Assembly (NCBI RefSeq): GCF_000344175.1
Contig: NZ_ALWW01000027.1
Location: forward strand, 1 to 39,807
Direction: 5' to 3'
Length of the DNA: 39,807 nucleotides
From: Listeria fleischmannii subsp. fleischmannii LU2006-1
GTDB lineage: Bacteria > Bacillota > Bacilli > Lactobacillales > Listeriaceae
The translations under genes and the position numbers were made by a program. Shown here piece by piece: positions 24,980 to 32,880 of this stretch (positions within the stretch are counted from its first letter, which is position 1; each line of letters opens with the position of its first letter). A model generated the notes under the pieces. The model ran no database searches and was not told the origin of the DNA. It was given only the letters and a program-made list of their open reading frames with translations.

Positions 24980-26440
24980 TTAGGCTTGTCCATAATTTAA
25001 ATTGACGAATTTCACTTGAATATATTCTTCTAGACCGTAATGACCATTTTCGCGACCAAAACCGGAATGTTTCACACCGCCAAATGGGGTTTCTGGATTT
25101 GAAATCGCGATTTCATTCACACCCACCATGCCGTATTCAAGTTGATCACTCACTTCCTCAACACGCGCCACACTTTTCGTGAAGAAATAAGAAGCTAAGC
25201 CGAATTCACAATCATTTGCCATTCGAATCGCTTCGTCGTCCGTTTCAAACGTAATAAGCGGAATAACCGGTCCAAACGTTTCCTCATAAAAAATCGTCAT
25301 TTTTTGCGTCACGTCATCTAAAACGGTTGGCATAAAGAAAAATCCATTGTCGTACGCCGCACCCGTAAGCCGTTTTCCACCAAGAAGAATTTTTGCCCCT
25401 TTCTTTTTAGCATCCTCCAGCTGCTCAAGAATTTTATCAATCGCATCCGCGCGAATCAGCGGCCCAGCGTCAACATCCTCCAATCCGTTCCCCACTTTCA
25501 AAGCACGAACCTTCTCGACCACCAGTTTTGTGAACGCTTCTTTAATGCTTTTTTGGACGAAAATTCGGTTTGGCGAGACGCACACTTGACCATTGTTGCG
25601 AAACTTCGCAGCAACCAAATAATCCGCAGCGCTCTCCAAGTCCGCATCTTCAAACACAATAAATGGAGCGTGTCCGCCTAGTTCGAGCGAAATCTTTTTG
25701 AGTGTTTCACCTGACTGTTCGAATAATTTTTGCCCGACTGCGGTTGAACCTGTGAAAGTTAGTTTTCGTACATCGTCACTTGCCGTTAAAGTCCCGCCAA
25801 TAATTTTTGAGTCCCCCATAACCAAGTTCGCTACACCTTTTGGAAGGCCGGCTTCTTCAAAAATTTCAAATACCGCAATAGCCGAAAGTGGGGTATCACT
25901 GGAAGGTTTTAAAACGAGCGTATTACCTGCCGCAAGCGCTGGCGCCATTTTACGAGTCGCCATTCCGGACGGGAAATTCCATGGTGTAATGGCTCCTACA
26001 ACACCAATCGGCTCCTTCTTTACGATATAACTATGTCCATTTGGCGCAGGGATTCTTTCACCATACAGCCGTCTTGCTTCTTCTGCCGCAAAAAGAAATG
26101 TTGCCGCGCCAGAAAGCACTTCGCCTTTTGCTTCTTTTAGCGGTTTCCCTTGTTCAAGCGTCATGATTTTAGCTAAATCGTCCGCCTTTTCTTCTAGTAG
26201 TTGGCTTATCTTCCGAAGTATTTGAACGCGCTCTGAAAGCTCTTTTGCACGCCATTTTGGAAAAGCATTTTTAGCTGCTTGAATGGCTTCTTTTGTTTCT
26301 AACTCACCGCCTTGTGCGACCTGCGCTACAACTTCTCCCGTTGCAGGATTTAAAACATCTTTCAATCCTTCTTTGCCTGTCGTCCATTCACCATTAATAA
26401 ATAATTTAGTTTGTACATGTGGTAATTGATTTTTTTGCAA
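24980..26440 (-). CDS. gabD: NAD(P)-dependent succinate-semialdehyde dehydrogenase (lmo0913-like)
   Basis: A 486-aa aldehyde dehydrogenase that oxidises succinate semialdehyde to succinate, the last step of the GABA shunt used by Listeria in acid stress. Family motifs: VGAITPWNFPSGM (substrate/NAD), LTFTGSTAVGQKL, the general base Glu in LELGGHAPFIVFED, and the nucleophile Cys in RNNGQVCVSPNRIFV; ETPFGGVKHSGFGRENGHYGLEEY closes the fold. The CVSPNR context and overall length favour GabD over other aldehyde dehydrogenases. I chose TTG at 26440: AAGGAG lies eight bases before it but only one base before the GTG at 26449. Monocistronic. The rest of the GABA shunt is not in this window. Confidence 0.85.
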   Translation of the reverse strand: MQKNQLPHVQTKLFINGEWTTGKEGLKDVLNPATGEVVAQVAQGGELETKEAIQAAKNAFPKWRAKELSERVQILRKISQLLEEKADDLAKIMTLEQGKPLKEAKGEVLSGAATFLFAAEEARRLYGERIPAPNGHSYIVKKEPIGVVGAITPWNFPSGMATRKMAPALAAGNTLVLKPSSDTPLSAIAVFEIFEEAGLPKGVANLVMGDSKIIGGTLTASDDVRKLTFTGSTAVGQKLFEQSGETLKKISLELGGHAPFIVFEDADLESAADYLVAAKFRNNGQVCVSPNRIFVQKSIKEAFTKLVVEKVRALKVGNGLEDVDAGPLIRADAIDKILEQLEDAKKKGAKILLGGKRLTGAAYDNGFFFMPTVLDDVTQKMTIFYEETFGPVIPLITFETDDEAIRMANDCEFGLASYFFTKSVARVEEVSDQLEYGMVGVNEIAISNPETPFGGVKHSGFGRENGHYGLEEYIQVKFVNLNYGQA

Positions 26441-26502
26441 AGAAAACACTCCTTTTCAATCTGTATAGTAGTGTTTTCCACAAATAGATAAATTTAACCA
26501 TC

Positions 26503-26541
26503 AAAAAAACGCCATCAGCCTAAAAAAATGACCGATGACGC
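26503..26541 (-). terminator. Terminator of the MarR-DUF1304-oxidoreductase operon
   Basis: On the minus strand CGTCATC (26534-26540) pairs with GATGGCG (26510-26516, one G-U) and is followed by T7 (26503-26509). Confidence 0.7.
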
Positions 26542-26552
26542 TACTTATTCTT

Positions 26553-27494
26553 TTATTCACCTTGTATAACTATTTTCCCTACTGCATGGTGCGTTTCACT
26601 CAACTCATGTGCTTTATAAATACCTTCACGATTTAATGGGAAAGTCGCTCCTATCACACTTCTTAACTTAGAAGTAGCAAGATATTCACCAAGCTTACTT
26701 AATTGTTCTCCGTTCGGTTGTAACCAAATGCTTTTAGCAAGAATTCCTTTTTCTTTGGCTAAATTCTCATCCGGCGCACTTACTATAGAAATTAAACGTC
26801 CGTTTTCCTTTAAAACTTTAAAACTATTCGTTTGAACGTCCCCGCCCATCGTGTCAAACACCAAATCAATATCTGTAAATACATCCCAGAAATCTTTTTT
26901 CCGATAATCCACCACTTCATCAGCACCGAGCGCTTTTAAAAGGGCATGATTTTTTTCACTTCCTGTCGTGTACACTTTAGCACCTGCAATTTTAGCCAGT
27001 TGAATGGCATATATACCAACACCACCAGCACCTGCATGGATTAAAACTTTTTCAGAAGCTTTAAGCGAACCATGCTCAAAAAGAGCCTGATAAGCTGTTA
27101 AACCTGCAAGTGGCACAGCAGCCGCTTCATCAAATGAAATATTAGTTGGTTTTTTAGCGAGCAAGCCTTCATCTACAATCGTATAGGCCGCATAAGTACC
27201 AAGACGCGTTGTTTCTGGACGAGCAAACACCTCATCGCCCACTTTAAAATCTTGCACCGCAGAGCCCACTTCAGTAATGACACCCGCTACATCCCAACCA
27301 AGAATAATCGGAAATTCAAATGGCATCATTTCTTTTAAATATCCCTCACGAAGCTTCCAATCAATTGGATTAATGGAAGTCGCCTTCACTTGAACCATCA
27401 CTTGTTTCTCACCTAGTTCAGGAAGATTTACAACCCCATCCTCCAAAACTTCTTTACCACCGTATTGATTAATAATAACTGCATTTGTTTTCAT
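26553..27494 (-). CDS. Zinc-independent NADP-dependent oxidoreductase (quinone reductase-like)
   Basis: A 313-aa medium-chain dehydrogenase/reductase. The catalytic-domain start has SINPIDWKLREGYLKEMMPF and PIILGWDVAGVITEVGSAV. The Rossmann domain has VLIHAGAGGVGIYAIQLAKI, the AGAGGVG nucleotide motif of zeta-crystallin-type quinone reductases; zinc-ligand cysteines are absent. It probably reduces quinones or enones with NADPH, protecting against electrophiles. It is cotranscribed behind a MarR regulator and a DUF1304 gene (14-nt gap), an arrangement like lmo0612-0614, so the MarR protein likely derepresses it on reactive compounds. RBS AGGAGG-type; ATG at 27494. Confidence 0.87.
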   Translation of the reverse strand: MKTNAVIINQYGGKEVLEDGVVNLPELGEKQVMVQVKATSINPIDWKLREGYLKEMMPFEFPIILGWDVAGVITEVGSAVQDFKVGDEVFARPETTRLGTYAAYTIVDEGLLAKKPTNISFDEAAAVPLAGLTAYQALFEHGSLKASEKVLIHAGAGGVGIYAIQLAKIAGAKVYTTGSEKNHALLKALGADEVVDYRKKDFWDVFTDIDLVFDTMGGDVQTNSFKVLKENGRLISIVSAPDENLAKEKGILAKSIWLQPNGEQLSKLGEYLATSKLRSVIGATFPLNREGIYKAHELSETHHAVGKIVIQGE

Positions 27495-27508
27495 TTTTCT
27501 CTCTCCTC

Positions 27509-27868
27509 CTAAAAAATAAATAAAGAAATAAAGGCAAGAATGGCAGGGCCACCTTGTTTAATTATAATCGATTTTGAGCTCGTTAAACTACCATAAACCG
27601 CTACAACGATTACGAAAACGAGTAATAAAGCTACAATTTCTGCTGATTGGGCTACAAAAAGCCCATATAAAATCCCTAGTCCAATCGCCCCGTTATATAC
27701 ACCTTGGTTTTTAAATAGCGTTTGGATGTTCTTATCTTTCAATACATCTCGGTGAATATTAAACGTCTGAGCTGTTTTTTTCGATGTCGTTTGGAAAGTT
27801 TCCAAATACATAATATAAAAATGTTCTAGTGCTACTAGAGTAGCAAAAATAATGGTAATAATACCCAT
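27509..27868 (-). CDS. DUF1304 family membrane protein
   Basis: A 119-aa protein with four hydrophobic segments: residues about 3-19, 53-70, 75-93 and 103-118. The first loop has the DUF1304-like HFYIMYLETFQT and the second FKNQGVYNGAIGLGILYG. Function is unknown. It is commonly found near MarR/TetR-controlled redox genes. ATG at 27868 with AGGAGG upstream; 9 nt from the MarR gene. Confidence 0.85.
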   Translation of the reverse strand: MGIITIIFATLVALEHFYIMYLETFQTTSKKTAQTFNIHRDVLKDKNIQTLFKNQGVYNGAIGLGILYGLFVAQSAEIVALLLVFVIVVAVYGSLTSSKSIIIKQGGPAILAFISLFIF

Positions 27869-27877
27869 AATTTCCTC

Positions 27878-28306
27878 CTAACTTTCCATCTCCATTATAT
27901 TTTGATCCATTTTCATAAGAGCATCCCGCAATTTTTCAATGTCGCTTGCTGTGAAACCTGCGAAAAGCTGCTCAATAAAATTTTCGCCTAAGCGAATACA
28001 GCTTGAAACTATTTCTTTTCCTGTTTCTGTTAATGAGACGATAATTTCACGCTGGTTTTCTGGATTCCTAACCCGTTCGACGTACTCACTTTCTTCTAAA
28101 AGCTTAAGATGTCTTGTTATTGCTGCATTGTCGATTCGGAGTTTCGCCTGTAGCGCCCGCTGCGTCTGCTTTCCGTATTCCATGAGCACGTTTAAAATTT
28201 GATATCGTGTTAAACTCACTTCCGTTTCTCGTTCAAAAAGCTGCGTCATGCGTATATCCACATTTTTAATTAGATGGAAAATTTGGCGCACAGAATGATT
28301 CTCCAT
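27878..28306 (-). CDS. MarR-family transcriptional regulator
   Basis: A 142-aa winged-helix dimeric regulator. HTH and wing: YQILNVLMEYGKQTQRALQA, then LRIDNAAITRHLKLLEE and VERVRNPENQREIIVSLTETG, which is the Asp-Xn-Arg wing motif in this family. No redox Cys is in the N-terminal helix; one Cys (SSCIRLGE) is in the C-terminal part. I start at ATG 28306 with AAGGGGG six bases upstream; the longer frame from 28351 runs through the operator. It leads the operon MarR-DUF1304-oxidoreductase and probably represses it by binding the inverted repeat at 28323-28338. Confidence 0.88.
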   Translation of the reverse strand: MENHSVRQIFHLIKNVDIRMTQLFERETEVSLTRYQILNVLMEYGKQTQRALQAKLRIDNAAITRHLKLLEESEYVERVRNPENQREIIVSLTETGKEIVSSCIRLGENFIEQLFAGFTASDIEKLRDALMKMDQNIMEMES

Positions 28307-28322
28307 ACTCCACCCCCTTAAT

Positions 28323-28338
28323 AATTGATAAATCAATT
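28323..28338. promoter_or_regulatory. Inverted repeat, probable MarR operator
   Basis: ATTGAT-AA-ATCAAT (28324-28337), extending to 16 bp, lies 17 nt ahead of the MarR start. A second imperfect half, TTGATTCGTCAA, directly follows. Size and position fit an autoregulatory MarR site. Confidence 0.6.
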
Positions 28339-28844
28339 GTTGATTCGTCAATTATAAACGATTCTAAACTTTTCTACAACCTTTTTGTTTTAAAATTTTC
28401 TTCTAGCTTTCTTTCCAATCTCGATTATACTTAAGATAAGTCGAATACATACATATAGTCCAAAACGATAACTGAAAGGGGCTGATTAATCATGCGCACA
28501 CTTCCGGAATATTAATAGTTTGTATTAGACCAAAATGATTGCTTCATAACAAACTCTAACTTTGCGGCTTTATTCACGAGATAAAGGCGTTTTTATCTTG
28601 TATTCCAACGTTAATATCTCAATTTGTTATATTGTTCATATTTAAGCTCCAATAAAGTTATTAAAATTACAATATTCCGAATTTTGTAAAATAATTACCT
28701 AAAATGTCAATCACTTTGTAACAGAAAATTCGAAATCAGCTATGAGAAATTCAAAATACGACTATTTTTATTCCCTTTATTCAGTTTTACAATAAAAGTA
28801 GATAGAAAAAGATAAGCTGTTTAAATAACAGAGGGGGATTTTAG
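28339..28844. other. A/T-rich intergenic region between MarR and Crp/Fnr genes
   Basis: About 500 bp without a recognisable gene. There is an AAAGGGG followed by ATG at 28492 that encodes only seven residues (MRTLPEY-stop), and further along a weak hairpin with CTTTAT/ATAAAG arms (about 28568-28586) leading into GTTTTTATC. This might be a short transcript or gene remnant. TACAAT at 28788-28793 is a possible -10 for the downstream Crp/Fnr gene. Confidence 0.4.
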
Positions 28845-29546
28845 ATGGAGAATTCATTTGCTTATTTATACGATACGACTGTTGTACAAGAAACTTTTGA
28901 TAATCAAAATCTTTTTGATATTATTTCCTGCACAGAACATAAAACATTAAATTTAAAGCGCAGGCAGCAAATTCACGTGGAGAAAAAAATTTATTACATT
29001 CTAAAAGGCAAAGTGATGACAAGTCGAAATGGTGTCATTCTTGCGATTGATGGTGAAAATAATTTTATTGGGCTGGAAAGTCTTTTCACTGAAGATTTAT
29101 CAAGAGACACTTTTTTTATTTTAGAAAATGCCGTTCTTTTAGAGTTTGACACAGAAGAAGCGCTTTATAATTTGCTAAGCCTTCAAGAAGGTTGTGTCCA
29201 TTTAATTTTGCAAGAAAAGAGACGACTAGAGCAATTAACTCGTACATACGTATGCATACATAAAAAAGGTAAGGAAAAATTGCAATATGCCCTATCCTAT
29301 CTTGCAAAAGAGTTTGGTGTGGCAACAGATAAAGGTATTCTTATTCCCAAATGCTTTAATAAATCTATTATTTCGAATTTTGCGAACTTAACCATGAATT
29401 CATTAAAGAGAATTCTCGACACGTTAGAAAAAGAAGGTTGGTTAGAAATTGAAAATAACTGCCTCATTATTCGAGAAGAACATGTAGACTCTTATTTCAA
29501 TTTTTTTCGCACAGATGTAAAGCATCATTTGACTCGCACAAACTAA
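28845..29546 (+). CDS. Crp/Fnr-family regulator (PrfA-like)
   Basis: A 233-aa regulator. The N-terminal beta-roll (about 20-115) has INLKRRQQIHVEKKIYYILK-like strands (here NLKRRQQIHVEKKIYYI), KGKVMTSRNG and FIGLESLF; a dimerisation helix follows, then a C-terminal winged HTH (about 165-215: SIISNFANLTMNSLKRILDT, LEKEGWLEI). No Fe-S cysteine cluster and no cAMP-binding Arg-Ser pair, so it resembles the Listeria PrfA-like paralogues rather than Fnr or Crp. RBS AGAGGGGG, ATG at 28845. It lies directly upstream of EPS-2 in the same direction, so EPS-2 is its first candidate target; that is inference. Confidence 0.85.
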   Translation: MENSFAYLYDTTVVQETFDNQNLFDIISCTEHKTLNLKRRQQIHVEKKIYYILKGKVMTSRNGVILAIDGENNFIGLESLFTEDLSRDTFFILENAVLLEFDTEEALYNLLSLQEGCVHLILQEKRRLEQLTRTYVCIHKKGKEKLQYALSYLAKEFGVATDKGILIPKCFNKSIISNFANLTMNSLKRILDTLEKEGWLEIENNCLIIREEHVDSYFNFFRTDVKHHLTRTN

Positions 29547-29842
29547 ATTTTTTAAAAAAGGAGGAGCGTACAATGCTTTATTTTTATTGGCTTGACAGTG
29601 GTTAAGTCTACAAAACGCGCTATCACTCGACATAAAGGAGGTGTCTACAAGGAATCTGCAAATAAATTCATGTGCTAACCGTGAACTTTTAGCAGGTTAA
29701 GGGTGCAGAAAAAAACAGTTTGCAATCAAATAGCTTCAAACATACACATTATTCTACTAAATATAGTGGAAACGAGTTTAAATAATTTAGGCAGCTCTCT
29801 CCATAAATGGAGAGAGTATGCTACTTCAAATGGAGGTTACTT
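29547..29842 (+). promoter_or_regulatory. Leader region of EPS-2 with a hairpin and an orphan RBS minigene
   Basis: 296 bp with two strong ribosome binding sites that lead nowhere. AAGGAGG at about 29561 precedes ATG 29573 coding for ten residues (MLYFYWLDSG-stop), and AAAGGAGGTG at about 29636 has no start codon at the right distance. A perfect 10-bp inverted repeat, CTCTCTCCAT at 29795-29804 with its complement at 29807-29816, stands 13 nt before the RBS of the lipoprotein gene and has no T tail. This could be a 5' regulatory leader or a decayed small gene. Confidence 0.4.
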
Positions 29843-30352
29843 ATGAAGATTTTTAAGAGGAGCGCTTTTATTGTCACGACGCTCATTATGAGCATGGCGC
29901 TACTTACAGCCTGTTCAGAAACACCAAAGAAAGAGAATCAGGCGGCAAATGGTACTACGGCAGCAAAGAGTACTTCATCCACTGATTTAAACAAAGCAAA
30001 AGTTTTTACAGATATTTCGATTACGCCTAAAAGTTTTAAGTTGAAGCAAGATGATACTTTTAAAGAAAAGGGCAAAACATTAACGGTTGTGGCTATGCAC
30101 ATTGAAAATAAAACGAAAAGTGATTTTGGTATTGGCGCTGGTGACTTTTATCTTCTTTTAGGTAAAGAGAAAATCGCCTCACATGGGTATTATGATAGTT
30201 TTGGTGATGTAATTAAGCCTAGTAAAACGCTTGATGGGAATGCTTATTTTGCTATTCCAGATGTTAAGGGCGACTATAAGCTAGTTTATCATCCTGTTAA
30301 TGGACCTAAAACGCCTATGCTAGAATGGTCTATTGGTTCCCCGACTAAATAA
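29843..30352 (+). CDS. DUF4352-like lipoprotein (EPS-2)
   Basis: A 169-aa lipoprotein. The signal peptide ends FIVTTLIMSMALLTAC, with lipobox LTAC (Cys near 24). An Asn/Thr/Ser-rich linker follows, then an Ig-like beta domain with LTVVAMHIENKTKS, YYDSFGDVIKPSKTLDGNAYF and a final LEWSIGSPTK. It is paralogous in layout to 19702-20193 and shares the YDSFGD signature. I start at ATG 29843 because GGAGG lies nine bases before it; the earlier ATG at 29807 sits within the hairpin arm. First gene of EPS-2, 17 nt before the next. Confidence 0.78.
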   Translation: MKIFKRSAFIVTTLIMSMALLTACSETPKKENQAANGTTAAKSTSSTDLNKAKVFTDISITPKSFKLKQDDTFKEKGKTLTVVAMHIENKTKSDFGIGAGDFYLLLGKEKIASHGYYDSFGDVIKPSKTLDGNAYFAIPDVKGDYKLVYHPVNGPKTPMLEWSIGSPTK

Positions 30353-30369
30353 AAAAAGGAATAACTACC

Positions 30370-31518
30370 ATGCTCAATTCTAAAAAAGTGATGATGTTTA
30401 GTTCCGTACACGTATGGAATGATACACGAATTTATTATAAAGAAGCACTTTCGCTAGCTGATGCGGGATTTAAAGTTTATTTCTATGCTATTGAAAATGG
30501 AATGGAACTTATGAGCCATCCAAATGTTACTGTCATACTTTTAAATGAAAGTAAGTCAAGACTATCTCGTCCTTTGCGGTGGCACTATTTATATCAGGCT
30601 GCGAAAAAGACTGATGCCAAGTTTTACCACTTTCACGATCCCGAACTGCTTCTTTTAATGCCGAGACTAAAAAAACACAAACCTCAAGCTACTTTTATTT
30701 ACGATATGCATGAAAATTTCACAAAAGATTTATTAACTAAAAAATGGATTCCAACGAAATTTTTACGAAAAGTAGCCAGTTAGTTCGCAAAACGGATGGA
30801 AAATGTAACGATGAAGTATTTGGATTATATTATTTTTGCAGAGAAATCTTACGCTGAAAGTTACAAGCACATTTCGTGTCAAAAAATTGAAGTTTTAAAC
30901 TATCCAACCTATCAAAAAAGAACATATAAACACAAAATATTCAGTACAGTATTTAATATTGTATATGTTGGTAGCATAACAGAGGACCGCGGCGTATTTG
31001 AAATGTTGGAAGTTATTTCGATGCTAAAAAAGCAAAGCGATAGTCAGTTTAAACTTCAACTTGTCGGTCCTATTGCTGCGGATTTAGATGAAAAAATACA
31101 AGCATTTATTTATGAACATCAATTACATGAAATTGTGGAGTTACATGGTCGAATCCCGTACCCTGAGATTTGGGAAATTTATGCGCATGCAGATTTAGGG
31201 ATTTGCATCCTCCACCCTCTTCCTAATTATGTTAAATCGCTTCCGACTAAATTATTTGAATATATGGCAGCTGTACTTCCAATCGTTGCATCCCATTTTA
31301 CGAGTTGGGAACAATTAATTGAAGAGCATCAGGCGGGTTTTACAGTTGATCCTTTTGATTTAGAAACAATGGCTGCTGAAATTTCAACTTACTCCAAAGA
31401 AAAAGAGCTTTTAACAAAAATGGGCAACAATGGAAGAAAAGCGTATGAAGAAGCCTATCACTGGGAAATAGAAGCGCAAAAAATGATTCAATTCATTTAT
31501 ACCACTTCAGAAAAATGA
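30370..31518 (+). pseudogene. GT4-family glycosyltransferase with in-frame stop (EPS-2)
   Basis: A continuous 382-codon frame from ATG 30370 (RBS AAAAGGA) is interrupted by TAG at 30781-30783 (KVAS-stop-FAKRMENVT) with no change of frame. Before the stop is an N-terminal GT-B domain (FSSVHVWNDTRIYYKEALSL, FYHFHDPELLLLMPRLKKH). After it is the C-terminal donor domain (VYVGSITEDRGVFEML, IPYPEIWEIYAHADLGI, SLPTKLFEYMAAVLPIVASH). The single base change removes the donor-binding half. An ATG at 30796 could restart the second half, but without the first domain it should not be active. Suppression is possible in principle. Confidence 0.85.
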
Positions 31519-31535
31519 AACGTCAGGAGATACGA

Positions 31536-32207
31536 ATGATACAAGAACTCACATTTCAAAAGTTTTTCCGCAGCATGAGAAAATCTTGGTACTGGTTTAT
31601 TCTAGTCCCTTTGCTTCTCATTGCTATCACTTACCTATTAAGTAACTATGTGATTAAACCTTTATATACGTCGCAAACACAAATATTAGTTTCGACAAAA
31701 TCACAATCGAACGAACTTCAAACATCGGATAATGTTCGTTCCTCCATCCAACTAATTGACACATATAGTACAACGCTAAATAGCTCGAGAACTTTGCAAA
31801 ATGTCATCAAGCGCTATGATTTAAACCTATCAAGTACTGCTCTTGCTACAAAGGTGACGGTTTCTGGAAATGTTAACTCACTTGTCTTTACCGTTACGGT
31901 TGTTGATAAAAACCCTGAAATGGTCGAAACGGTTGCAAATGGTATTGCTACGGTGGCGCAAAAAGATTTCCCATCTTTATTTAGCGGTACAAAGATTATT
32001 AAGCTTGAAAGTGCCAGTAAAGCCGTTAAGACAAGTAATGTCACGCGCTATATACTCGCTTTTGCTTTTGGTATTGGCATTGCCATTATCATTTCGTTAC
32101 TGCGCGCTCATTATGACAACTTTATTCGTCAAAAGGAAAATTTAGAGGAGATGGGACTAACCTTTTTAGGCGATTTACCTGTTTTTAAAGGAGGGTGCTC
32201 CAAATGA
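31536..32207 (+). CDS. CpsC/Wzz-type chain-length regulator (EPS-2)
   Basis: A 223-aa polysaccharide co-polymerase with the same plan as the EPS-1 protein: helix 1 (WYWFILVPLLLIAITYLLSN), an outer loop with SQTQILVSTKSQSNELQTSD and SIQLIDTYSTTLNSSRTLQN, helix 2 (YILAFAFGIGIAIIISLLRA) and a short tail. It is clearly diverged from the EPS-1 copy. I start at ATG 31536 after CAGGAGA; the ATG at 31515 overlapping the previous stop has no RBS. The stop overlaps the CpsD-like start (ATGA). Intact here, although its kinase partner is frameshifted. Confidence 0.88.
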   Translation: MIQELTFQKFFRSMRKSWYWFILVPLLLIAITYLLSNYVIKPLYTSQTQILVSTKSQSNELQTSDNVRSSIQLIDTYSTTLNSSRTLQNVIKRYDLNLSSTALATKVTVSGNVNSLVFTVTVVDKNPEMVETVANGIATVAQKDFPSLFSGTKIIKLESASKAVKTSNVTRYILAFAFGIGIAIIISLLRAHYDNFIRQKENLEEMGLTFLGDLPVFKGGCSK

Positions 32208-32880
32208 AGAAAAAGAAACTAAACGGGCTTTTTTTAACCAATAAAAAATCTTTTGAAGCCGAAAAAATTCGCTCAATTCAAGTGAGCTTAGAGTTCGCGC
32301 TGATTACACAAAAAAAAGAAAAAAAATATTAATGTTCACCTCTGCTAATAAAGGAGAAGGGAAAACTTTGTGCATTAGCAAAATCGCACAAGAAGCAGCC
32401 CGACAAGGAAAACGAGTGCTCCTAATTGATTTAGACTTACATCGCCCGCGCCTCTCTAAGTCTCTTTGCGGGCAGAATACAAAAGGCTTAATGAATATCC
32501 TTCGTGAAGATGGGGACTTAAACGACTACGTTTTATCCTTAAACGAAGATAATTTATATTTGCTTCCAACAGGACCTTTGCCACCAAATCCTTTAGAGGT
32601 GATTAGTTCAGATACTTTAAAAGAACTCATCGCGGCTATTTCAGAGGACTTTGATTATGTCTTTATTGATACGCCTCCTGTTCGAATTTTATCTGATTCT
32701 CGCGTGGTGGCGACGTTATGTGACGGGGTTATTTTTGTAGTGAAAAATGGCGAAACAAAAATGCAAGAGTTAAAAGAAGCTAAAGAGGCAATTTCTAAAA
32801 CGGGAACACCTATTATTGGTGCGATTTTAAACGGCTACACGTACAACAAAAAGGCAAAAAGTAGCTATGTTTATTATTAA
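32204..32880 (+). pseudogene. CpsD/CapB-like BY-kinase, frameshifted in an A8 run (EPS-2)
   Basis: ATG at 32204 with GGAGG upstream and an ATGA overlap with CpsC. The first frame (MKKKKLNGLFLTNKKSFEAE...) ends at TAA 32329-32331 in an A-rich stretch (A8 at 32310-32317 and A8 at 32319-32326). Adding one A restores RKKILMFTSANKGEGKT, with Walker A intact, then LLIDLDLHRPR, FIDTPPVRILSD and a C-terminal Tyr group KSSYVYY, giving about 225 aa. Without the N-terminal 40 residues the second frame could start at ATG 32332, but that begins inside Walker A's strand and has no RBS. Single-base loss or sequencing error. Confidence 0.85.
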
